64,000 nucleotides of DNA from Dehalococcoidia bacterium (GTDB taxonomy: Bacteria > Chloroflexota > Dehalococcoidia > Tepidiformales > Tepidiformaceae): contig JADLBC010000045.1 in NCBI GenBank assembly GCA_020847985.1, positions 1 to 64,000 on the forward strand. The letters are read 5' to 3'. The first letter of the stretch is position 1. Every line of letters starts with the position of its first letter. Positions 1-6,919 of this stretch are shown here, one piece after another. The translations under genes were made by a program, and so were the position numbers. Under the pieces are notes generated by a model that was not told the origin of the DNA, did no database searches, and worked only from the letters and a program-made list of their open reading frames with translations.

Positions 1-7
1 CGTTATC

Positions 8-464
8 GGTTCACCCCCACGCGTGTGGGGACGACGTGAGGGTGTGTTCGCGGCGGCCAGCCGCCTCCGGTTCACCCCCACGCGTGTGGGGACGACCGCC
101 TACCGCGCCCTCGAACTGGACGCGAACGCGGTTCACCCCCACGCGTGTGGGGACGACCACGCCGTCGGGCACGAGTACTGGGTCACATAGGGGTTCACCC
201 CCACGCGTGTGGGGACGACGAGGGCGTTCGGGTTGTCGGTAGGGTCGTCATCCGGTTCACCCCCACGCGTGTGGGGACGACCGTGCAGGGATTGAGAACG
301 GGTCATTGGCAACGGGTTCACCCCCACGCGTGTGGGGACGACGGCATCGGCAGCGGGCTCGGCGCGCAAATCGGCGGTTCACCCCCACGCGTGTGGGGAC
401 GACGTCTCGGCGTCCAGGTTGACGATCAGGACGACCGGTTCACCCCCACGCGTGTGGGGACGAC
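8..464 (-). CRISPR. Type I-E CRISPR array, 8 repeats and 7 spacers, running off the left edge
   Basis: Eight identical 28-nt repeats start at 8, 69, 130, 192, 254, 315, 376 and 437, separated by 33- or 34-nt spacers (61-62 nt period). On the minus strand the repeat begins GTCGTCCCCACACG and ends GGGGGTGAACC, with the short CCCCAC/GTGGGG hairpin typical of I-E repeats. The array follows cas2 in the same direction, so it should be transcribed on the minus strand with repeat 437-464 nearest the leader. The first spacer base after each repeat, read on the minus strand, is G in six of eight cases and C in two. In E. coli I-E this 29th base comes from the PAM. No repeat is degenerate in view, so the distal end is outside the window. 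Confidence 0.98.
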
Positions 465-506
465 ACTGTAAGTGTCATGATGGCTATGCCCTCGCGCCCG
501 CGTGCC
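465..506 (-). promoter_or_regulatory. Very short CRISPR leader between cas2 and the array
   Basis: Only 42 nt separate the cas2 stop from the first repeat, so any leader promoter or integration signal must lie here or inside the end of cas2. A 15-nt inverted repeat, GACACT-GTA-AGTGTC (462-476), straddles the leader-repeat junction at 464/465, using the first three repeat bases as part of one arm. I see no A/T-rich IHF-like site. Confidence 0.5.
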
Positions 507-779
507 CTACGTCCGGCGCACCAGCATCAAGCCCTCGAAATCCTCTGGGATATACGCCGGCGCCCCCCAGATCCGCCACGCGAATCCCTGTTCGTTGTTC
601 GTGCTATGAACCATGAATGCGGACCCGCCCTTCGACTCCTGACAGGCCATGTCCCACAGCCGATCGCGCACCATCGCGCTCACCTCGCCGATGAAGACGT
701 TCGCTTTCGGCTCGATCAACCATCGCGATAGTTCGCCGCGCATCCCCCGTGGGACCCGCTCCAACATCAACACCAGCAT
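507..779 (-). CDS. cas2: CRISPR-associated endonuclease Cas2 (type I-E)
   Basis: A 90-residue protein of Cas2e length and sequence (start MLVLMLERVPRGMRGELSRW; later LWDMACQESKGGSAFMV). Cas2e dimerises and bridges two Cas1 dimers in the spacer-integration complex; its nuclease fold is structural in that role. The ATG shares its A with the TAA stop of cas1 (TAATG), so the pair is translationally coupled. It is the last cas gene before the array. Confidence 0.95.
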   Translation of the reverse strand: MLVLMLERVPRGMRGELSRWLIEPKANVFIGEVSAMVRDRLWDMACQESKGGSAFMVHSTNNEQGFAWRIWGAPAYIPEDFEGLMLVRRT

Positions 780-1738
780 TAGTCCGCCTCGTCGCCCACG
801 TCCCGCTCGCCTTCGCCGCCATGGAGGACGCCTGCGCCAAGGTCGCCCGCCGGGTCCCAGAGCCAGCCCGGCCCTGGGATCGCCCCATCGTCATCGACGT
901 AGGGCGACACGGTCATCGGCTCCTCTCCTAGGACCCGGGCAATGTCGGGGATGAGCCGCTCAAGCAGGTGGCCCCGGTGGAATGCGTCCCGGCAGGCCCG
1001 GCGGACACGGCTCTCGAGGTTCTCCGTACCTTCCGCCACGACATCGAACGCGAGTGGAATGGTCAATTCAGCCTTGTAGAGGTCCGCGATGTCGTACACG
1101 AAGGAAAGCATCCGGCAGGTATGGATGAACCCGAGGCCCGGCGAAAAGCCGGTCGCCACAATCGCGGCATGGCTGATGCCATAGAGCGCGCTGGCCGCGG
1201 TGGAAAGGGCGCGATTCACCGGGTCGGCCCGCCGCCAATCGCCCCGATCGTAGTTCCGCCCGCTCCAGGACACGCCGCTCGCTTCGGCGGCCTTCGCGTA
1301 GGCCGCCCTCACCCGCAGGCCCTCGCGGCCTCGCAGCTGCTGGAGGCTCAGCCCCGAGGGGAGCTCTTCGGCGAAGCGTAGGCGGTACATCCGGTCGATG
1401 ACTTTCAGCCGCGTCGTCGGGTCGGAAGCCAGCACCGCCTGGCGGATGAGGTTGCGCGCGGAACGCGTTTCGCCGGTGGCGTGCGCATAGACGCGCACGC
1501 CGCCTTCGCCAACCCACGTCACCATGCAGCCGTTCTCCGCGAGCGTTCGCATCGCCGCGTGGGTGAGCGATGTCCCTGGCCCGAGCATCAGCAGGTTCAG
1601 GGCGGAGCATGGCACCGCGACGCTCCCACGCTGATCGAAGAGCGTGATCGACTTCGCCTCCTGTTCGACGCGGCAATGCTCCACGTACAGGTAGGTGAGA
1701 CTGTCTCGCACCTTGGGCAGCGCGTGGAGGTCCTTCAT
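779..1738 (-). CDS. cas1: CRISPR-associated integrase Cas1 (type I-E)
   Basis: A 319-residue Cas1e beginning MKDLHALPKVRDSLTYLYVE. This ATG (1738-1736) is preferred to an ATG 33 nt upstream because it gives the normal family N-terminus and follows the cas6e stop (1741) closely. The metal-binding His and Asp motifs are visible in GLGFIHTCRMLSFVYDIADL, which is strongly conserved in Cas1e. With Cas2 it inserts new spacers at the leader end. It overlaps cas2 by one nucleotide. Confidence 0.96.
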   Translation of the reverse strand: MKDLHALPKVRDSLTYLYVEHCRVEQEAKSITLFDQRGSVAVPCSALNLLMLGPGTSLTHAAMRTLAENGCMVTWVGEGGVRVYAHATGETRSARNLIRQAVLASDPTTRLKVIDRMYRLRFAEELPSGLSLQQLRGREGLRVRAAYAKAAEASGVSWSGRNYDRGDWRRADPVNRALSTAASALYGISHAAIVATGFSPGLGFIHTCRMLSFVYDIADLYKAELTIPLAFDVVAEGTENLESRVRRACRDAFHRGHLLERLIPDIARVLGEEPMTVSPYVDDDGAIPGPGWLWDPAGDLGAGVLHGGEGERDVGDEAD

Positions 1739-1740
1739 GG

Positions 1741-2541
1741 TTACACCGGCGCGAGCGACAGCAATCCGCAACCGAAGGCCTTGCCGGGCCCGATGCCGCC
1801 GGCCAGACCGTTGCGAAATGCCCCCGCGTCAGTGACCCGCAATTCGCCTTCGAACAGCGCGGTCGCCAGCGTAAGCCTCCGGTCCCAGCTGCGAAGTACT
1901 CCGGCGGGATTCGCGACCGCGGCCGGGACACGACCCAGGTCCCCGGCGTCGAGCCCGGGCACCACCCGCGCCATCGCCAGTTCGAAGCCGAGCCGTTCGC
2001 GCCCCTGCCGCGCCAGCCACGCGAGCCGCTCTTCCTCACGCCGGATCTCGACGCGCTTGCCGGCCATCCCGGCATGCTCTTCCTTCGCGGGGCGGCGAAC
2101 CACGCCGGTCCGTTCGTGAAGTGGAATCGTGGAAGCATCTCGCCACGTACCCGAGGTGTCCAATTCAGACAGGTCCGCCCCCTGTAGTGCGCGCTGATGG
2201 ATTCGGCGCGTCGGGTTGGCCCGGAGGCGGAACCGGAAACGCGAGCCGGAGGCAATGGCTGCTTCAATTGCGTCGAGTGGCTTTGGCCCATCGATGCGGA
2301 CGACCGTGCCGTCTTCCGGGAAGGCCCAGCGCGGCCGATCCAGCGACTGGACGAGCACCGGTACGCTCGAAGTGGTCGTGGCTTCGACACGGAACAGCAC
2401 GCCGAACTCAGCGCGCGCCTGGCCGCGCTCCTCGGCCTGCGGGAATCCCATCATGATCAGGCGGTGCAGTTCGTGGCAGTCGGCCAGCGCGCGCCGCGCC
2501 GAGCGATTGCGAAGGTCGAGGACAAGGCGGCTAAGGTACAT
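1741..2541 (-). CDS. casE: Cas6e pre-crRNA endoribonuclease
   Basis: A 266-residue protein starting MYLSRLVLDLRNRSARRALA, the usual Cas6e N-terminus. His26 (in DCHELHRLIM) sits where the catalytic His of Cas6e lies. The C-terminus carries the glycine-rich loop GGIGPGKAFGCGLLSLAPV. It cuts at the base of the repeat hairpin and stays bound to the crRNA 3' handle in Cascade. The ATG at 2541 is chosen by homology; a longer in-frame extension upstream is antisense-like. Its start overlaps the end of cas5e by 11 nt. Confidence 0.95.
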   Translation of the reverse strand: MYLSRLVLDLRNRSARRALADCHELHRLIMMGFPQAEERGQARAEFGVLFRVEATTTSSVPVLVQSLDRPRWAFPEDGTVVRIDGPKPLDAIEAAIASGSRFRFRLRANPTRRIHQRALQGADLSELDTSGTWRDASTIPLHERTGVVRRPAKEEHAGMAGKRVEIRREEERLAWLARQGRERLGFELAMARVVPGLDAGDLGRVPAAVANPAGVLRSWDRRLTLATALFEGELRVTDAGAFRNGLAGGIGPGKAFGCGLLSLAPV

Positions 2542-3241
2542 GGTTGCGCTCCTCGTGACGGGAGACCGTGACGGTGGACTGGCGGATGGCGCGTGCGCCG
2601 AAGCTGCGGTTCCCGAAGGCCGCTCCAACCGGCTGGTCCATCCGTGTTTCCGCATCCGGGTCCGAAGGCGTTGTCTCGATGACGAGCCGAAGGTCGGCCT
2701 GCTCGTGCGGCTCCCAGCGCCAGGTCCGGGGCACGAGTGGCCACGGTTCGGCGCGAAGGGCATCCTCGAGCGGCAGTGAACGCAGCCCGCCCTCAAACGG
2801 CAGATGGATCGGCACGGAAGGCAGGAAGCTCTTACGACCCAGGGACAGTTGCCACACGGGCTCGCGCAGGGCCCCCTCGATTTCGCGGAGGAAAGCCTCA
2901 TCCGGCCCTTCCAGTCCGCAGAGGAAGTCCGCGTCCGCCAGGTAGTACCGGTTCGAAAGGACTGCGTCGCGGGAAAGAGCACCCGACGCCCGGATGATGC
3001 CCAGGCCCGCACCGGCCGTGTGGTAGTCCCGCTCAAGCACCCCTTCGCGGTCGACGCGGACGCCGAACCGGAGTGCGGCGATGGGCGTCACGTCCCGTGC
3101 CCGCTCCCATCCCAGGGCCGCACAGACGAGTCCGGCAATCCCGCTCTTGGAAGGCTCCAGCTCGGTATCGCGTTCGGTGTACCGGCTGCGCGTGCCCCAC
3201 GATTGCATGGGGCCGCACAGCCGGAAAAGGAGAGTCGGCAT
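2531..3241 (-). CDS. casD: Cascade subunit Cas5e
   Basis: A 236-residue Cas5e with the diagnostic N-terminus: LLFRLCGPMQSWGTRSRYTE, then RDTELEPSKSGIAGLVCAAL. Cas5e caps the 5' end of the crRNA and contacts Cse1. It overlaps casE by 11 nt, and its ATG lies only 3 nt after the cas7e stop codon, consistent with fixed-ratio translation of Cascade. Confidence 0.95.
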   Translation of the reverse strand: MPTLLFRLCGPMQSWGTRSRYTERDTELEPSKSGIAGLVCAALGWERARDVTPIAALRFGVRVDREGVLERDYHTAGAGLGIIRASGALSRDAVLSNRYYLADADFLCGLEGPDEAFLREIEGALREPVWQLSLGRKSFLPSVPIHLPFEGGLRSLPLEDALRAEPWPLVPRTWRWEPHEQADLRLVIETTPSDPDAETRMDQPVGAAFGNRSFGARAIRQSTVTVSRHEERNHVP

Positions 3242-3243
3242 CG

Positions 3244-4386
3244 CTAGACCGCCAGCGCCGGCCGAATGGCGGCCAGCGTGTCATCGAGAAGCGCCGAGAA
3301 CGAAGGCTTCCGCGCCGATTCCAGGTGGTCAAGTGGAGCGCTCGCCGGGGCCACGACGGCGAGCGTGCTGTCCGTGGGCGGCCCGTACATCGCGACAAGC
3401 TCGCCCCAGTACCGGTCCAGGGCTTTGATCGAGCCGTCCACCAGGCCCGCTTCACGGTCGGGTCGTACGGGGTTCACGAACGCGTTGGCGAGCGACCATG
3501 CCCCCCGTTCGCGCAGCACGGCGAACATCAGCGACGGCGGATTGTGCGCCGCGAACGAGTTCTGCTTGCCCGTCGGGACGGCGTCGCGGCTCGCGAGCAA
3601 GAACGCACGCACCGTCGCCTCCGCGAGCTCGGCATCGCCGTTCAGGTTCGCCTTGAGCTGCGTGAGGTCAATGTTCGCGTAGCGGTAGAAGCATGCCGAG
3701 TTGAACTCGATGTTTCCGATCATGTCGGCGCCGGCTGTATCGTCGGGCTTGAGGTCATCCACGGCCGTGTAGTAGTCGGATTCGGCGACCACGCGGTGCG
3801 TCGAGATCGGGTGGGCGACCTGGCTGGCACCATCGCGGTTCTTCCCCGGGAGGTCGGCGAGCATCCGTCCGAACAGAGCGAGATCAGCCGCCTTTCCACC
3901 GTCGAGCGCCTGCTCCAACTCCCTTGCCAGCGCCGTGGTGTCCGCGTCCTTCTTGTCCTTCTTTCCGCGCTTCTCTGCGCTCGCGGCAACGAGCGCTTCC
4001 CAGCGCGAATCGCAGAAACCCACGATCGCGTCGACTTCACGCGCGCCGAGGAACAGCAGGTATTCGGTCCTCCCTTCTCGCGCGACCTTCACACCCAGCA
4101 ATGCGAGCGCCGCCTCGGCCACCGCAAGCGCCTCTGCCTCGGCGTGGCCTCTCACCTGGAGCGCCTTCGCGATCTTCTCCACGAAGCGCTTGCTTCGTTC
4201 AGCACGGTCTCCTTCAGCGATCAGGTTCGCCTCTTTGAACTCCTGCCGAATAGCGCGCTTGATGCATTGGCTCGAAATACGAGCACGGGGCACACCGCCG
4301 AATTCGCAGGACTTGGGGCTCCCGAGGTCGTCGCGATTGAGGTTGGAAGGGGCGAAATTCTGAAGGATGTGAAGTTCGAGCAGCAT
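3244..4386 (-). CDS. casC: Cascade backbone subunit Cas7e
   Basis: A 380-residue protein beginning MLLELHILQNFAPSNLNRDD and continuing GSPKSCEFGGVPRARISSQ, the signature N-terminus of Cas7e. Six copies form the crRNA-binding backbone. The ATG at 4386 is preceded by CTAGGAGAGAAACC (GGAGAG ribosome-binding site), which also contains the cse2 stop, so the long upstream in-frame extension is not used. Confidence 0.96.
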   Translation of the reverse strand: MLLELHILQNFAPSNLNRDDLGSPKSCEFGGVPRARISSQCIKRAIRQEFKEANLIAEGDRAERSKRFVEKIAKALQVRGHAEAEALAVAEAALALLGVKVAREGRTEYLLFLGAREVDAIVGFCDSRWEALVAASAEKRGKKDKKDADTTALARELEQALDGGKAADLALFGRMLADLPGKNRDGASQVAHPISTHRVVAESDYYTAVDDLKPDDTAGADMIGNIEFNSACFYRYANIDLTQLKANLNGDAELAEATVRAFLLASRDAVPTGKQNSFAAHNPPSLMFAVLRERGAWSLANAFVNPVRPDREAGLVDGSIKALDRYWGELVAMYGPPTDSTLAVVAPASAPLDHLESARKPSFSALLDDTLAAIRPALAV

Positions 4387-4396
4387 GGTTTCTCTC

Positions 4397-5038
4397 CTAG
4401 TTGTCCGGGTCGTCGTTTGTGGTTTCGCCGGGTTGTTCGTCCGTTTCGGACGTATCGGTGTTGCGTGCGTAGAACCCGCGCGCCCAGCGCCGTTGGACTC
4501 GGTGATCCGCCGCGTGCCAGTCGAGGATGTCCTGAAACAGCGCGAAGTAGTCGACTGGCGCACCGGGCAGGCGAGCATCCAGGAGGGTTACCAGGTGGCG
4601 CAATCGCTCCGGAAGGTGCTCCGCATCCGAGTCGAGCGCGAGAATGAAACGGCGCTCGACGCCCTTGTCTTCGTCTCCGTCCGCTCGGATTCGAATGCGC
4701 GCGAGCGTTGCTCCGAGGCCGCGGGAGCGAGGCATATCCTCGTTCACTAATGTGTGGTGCGGATGGAGTGCGAAGAGCGACGCTACCATGTACATTGCCG
4801 CTTCGTCCGCATCGCGGGCATTGGCCGGCACAAATGGCGCGACAACCCGGCTCCGTTCAGCCGAGTAGCCGTCGGGTGCCCCGAGGCCCCTTCGGAGGGC
4901 GGACATGGCGCCACGATCGCCGCGATGGCCCCGCGCGTCGTCTGGCGCAAGCTCGACGAGCCGGCGAAGCAGGCCCGCGAACCCTCGGGAGAGGTCGTCC
5001 CGGCTGGCATATTCAGCCGGGGCACTCATGGAACTCAT
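4397..5038 (-). CDS. casB: Cascade small subunit Cse2
   Basis: A 213-residue Cse2-type protein. Recognisable segments are FAGLLRRLVELAPDDARGHR near the N-terminus, a central ASLFALHPHHT, and a C-terminal basic stretch HRVQRRWARGFYA. Cse2 dimerises along the Cascade belly and stabilises the R-loop. Its ATG overlaps the cse1 stop as ATGA. An in-frame ATG three codons in is an alternative start. The last 20 residues are acidic and polar and probably disordered. Confidence 0.9.
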   Translation of the reverse strand: MSSMSAPAEYASRDDLSRGFAGLLRRLVELAPDDARGHRGDRGAMSALRRGLGAPDGYSAERSRVVAPFVPANARDADEAAMYMVASLFALHPHHTLVNEDMPRSRGLGATLARIRIRADGDEDKGVERRFILALDSDAEHLPERLRHLVTLLDARLPGAPVDYFALFQDILDWHAADHRVQRRWARGFYARNTDTSETDEQPGETTNDDPDN

Positions 5039-6612
5039 ACGGTGACCTCCTGTCGATCTGGCTGAGGTTCGGGTTGAATAGGCTGGAGTGACTCCCGGAT
5101 CCGGAATGAGAGCCCCGGCGCCGCCTTCGCCACCGCCCTGTGCCCCCGTCCGGGCGACTCTTCGATGACTCGCGAGACGCGGTCGAATGCATCCATGGCC
5201 TCATGCTGGATCGCTCGGGCAAACCGGGACTTCACGGCCTGGGCATCGGTTGGACTGGCTGCGAGGGCCTGGACGAACATTCGAAATGGGAGCGTGAGTG
5301 CCGGCCAGTACCCCCGCTCGGGTGCGAGTGAGTCGGCCAGCGCACGGACACGAGCCGGGTCCGCGTTTCCCTCGGGTGAGAGGAAGTGCGAAGCGAGACG
5401 CATCGCCGCCCATCGCAGGGCTCGCCCTGCCGCCTCGGCGGCAGCCACCGCGTGCCGCACCTGTGCCAGCAATTCCGAGTTGTCGAGGTACGCGAGTGGG
5501 AGCGGTAACTCCTCCGCGCGCCAGAGGAAGATCTTCGCGCGGTCGGTGCAGAACCCGAGCGCGGCCACGCTAAATAGCGAGGACGGCTCAAGATACGCAC
5601 TGTCCTTGAGCCTCGCGAGCCATCGTATGCTCGCCGGGATCTGAACGGTGTCACTGGCCTCAAGCAGTGCCAGGCTGTCGCGCCATAGCACCTTCTCCAC
5701 GCGGAAGCCCAACGGAACCCAACCGATCTTGTCGCGTTTGGCGTAAGCGGCCATGGTCTCGAAGTCATGCGGTTCCATCTGCGGCGGGAAGCTATCACCT
5801 GCGAGGATCGCGGCATGTCGAACGAGCCCGTCGTCGTCGGGAAACAGCAACACTCGCCGTGACTGCCACGTGAGCAGGTCGAGGTATCCATCCGGGGGCC
5901 TCGCCGTCGTGGCCGTGGGCGTCCCGCGCTCCCACGCCGGCGCGTCTTTTTCCGGGTCGAAGCTGAACGGCTCGTGCCCCTCCCCATCGACCGCGACCAT
6001 ATTCAGTACCAGTGTCTCGAATAGGTTCCGGCCGAGAGTGAGTATCACTGCCGCCTTCACCAGATGCGACGCCACCGCAGAAGGCGGGTCGCCTGGAAGG
6101 CGGGTGATGAGGCCGCCGATGGCGAACGACTGTTGGGCTACGAGGAGCCGAGCGGCCGCGGCGGGCTCCAGCGCCGGTGGCTTGTCGTCGCTTGAGTGAT
6201 CGAACAGGAGTGGGTTGTTGCCGGCGCTGTACTCAGACCCAAGCTTCGCCACGGTGGTCGCCGCCGAGCGGGGGAGGCCCGGAGCCTGATAGAACGGGCG
6301 AATGGGGTCAAAGAGGTCGAATGCAGCCCGCACGCGGTCGAAATAGGCGGCAAGCAGGTCCAGGTCGAACGACCCACGCTCCCAGAGCGCCACCCATTCG
6401 GGCATGTCTCTTGGTCCGTCGTGCGCGGCGTGAAGGATCGCGACCAGGAGCCGGTGGAGCGCGGCGGTCACGATCGGCGAAGGGTCGGCAAGGCGCTCGA
6501 TTTCATGGGCGCGCGCCAGTGCTTCGGAGATCGATACCTCGCGACCGGTCGCCTCCCCGGCGAATCGCACCGGCAACCACGATTCGCTCAGCAGCGAGAA
6601 TGTCAGGGCCAC
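5035..6612 (-). CDS. casA: Cascade large subunit Cse1 (Cas8e), PAM recognition
   Basis: A 525-residue Cse1. The N-terminus VALTFSLLSESWLPVRFAG holds the family LL-x4-WLPV motif. Cse1 reads the PAM, opens the duplex and recruits Cas3. I choose the GTG at 6612 because AGGAGG lies seven bases upstream; an in-frame ATG at 6630 lies upstream of that Shine-Dalgarno sequence and would make it coding. The stop overlaps cse2 (ATGA). A promoter sits about 80-110 nt upstream, so Cascade expression does not depend on read-through from cas3. Confidence 0.95.
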   Translation of the reverse strand: MALTFSLLSESWLPVRFAGEATGREVSISEALARAHEIERLADPSPIVTAALHRLLVAILHAAHDGPRDMPEWVALWERGSFDLDLLAAYFDRVRAAFDLFDPIRPFYQAPGLPRSAATTVAKLGSEYSAGNNPLLFDHSSDDKPPALEPAAAARLLVAQQSFAIGGLITRLPGDPPSAVASHLVKAAVILTLGRNLFETLVLNMVAVDGEGHEPFSFDPEKDAPAWERGTPTATTARPPDGYLDLLTWQSRRVLLFPDDDGLVRHAAILAGDSFPPQMEPHDFETMAAYAKRDKIGWVPLGFRVEKVLWRDSLALLEASDTVQIPASIRWLARLKDSAYLEPSSLFSVAALGFCTDRAKIFLWRAEELPLPLAYLDNSELLAQVRHAVAAAEAAGRALRWAAMRLASHFLSPEGNADPARVRALADSLAPERGYWPALTLPFRMFVQALAASPTDAQAVKSRFARAIQHEAMDAFDRVSRVIEESPGRGHRAVAKAAPGLSFRIRESLQPIQPEPQPDRQEVTV

Positions 6613-6693
6613 GTCATTCCCTCCTCTCATTGGGCTAACAGCCGGGCCACGCTCGCGGCGTGGGACCCTGGTGGTCTGGCACCCGGCCGACAG

Positions 6694-6722
6694 AATCTAT
6701 ACTCGCCTGGAAAGGAAGTCAA
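6694..6722 (-). promoter_or_regulatory. Predicted sigma-70 promoter of the cse1-cas2 operon
   Basis: On the minus strand TTGACT (6722-6717) is followed after 17 nt by TAGATT (6699-6694); an overlapping TATAGA gives a 15-nt spacer. Transcription would start near 6687, giving a 5' leader of about 75 nt before the cse1 GTG. Confidence 0.6.
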
Positions 6723-6877
6723 GAATATTGCGTTGGTTCCTGCCTCCAAAGGACCGAGGTGAGCCGAGGACCGTACATGAGCCGCACCGCTGGACTTCGC
6801 TGCAGCCGTTTGGCACCCTTCGACTTGTCTCCACCGTCGTGGAGGTGAACCGATTGCGTTGGTACCGGGAGGCTTGT

Positions 6878-6894
6878 CCTCACATGATGTGAGG
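6878..6894. promoter_or_regulatory. 17-bp palindrome between cas3 and cse1, candidate operator
   Basis: CCTCACATGATGTGAGG is a perfect 8-bp inverted repeat around one central base. It lies 26 nt past the cas3 stop and about 155 nt upstream of the predicted cse1 -35. The one-base centre fits a dimeric repressor or activator site better than an RNA hairpin. The rest of the 307-nt cas3-cse1 gap holds two near copies of ATTGCGTTGGT (6728-6738 and 6853-6863) and a CTCCAC/GTGGAG inverted repeat, but no gene I can support. Confidence 0.4.
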
Positions 6895-6919
6895 GAGGCA
6901 TCAACCGCTGCCGGCGGGG

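Noticed and set aside
36..471. Open frames across the CRISPR array on both strands
   Set aside because: They translate the repeat (SPPRVWGR, VHPHACGDD) and arise only because the repeat lacks stops.
6851..6866. ATTGCGTTGGT copies in the cas3-cse1 gap as remnants of a second CRISPR array
   Set aside because: Only two short copies 125 nt apart, unrelated to the I-E repeat.
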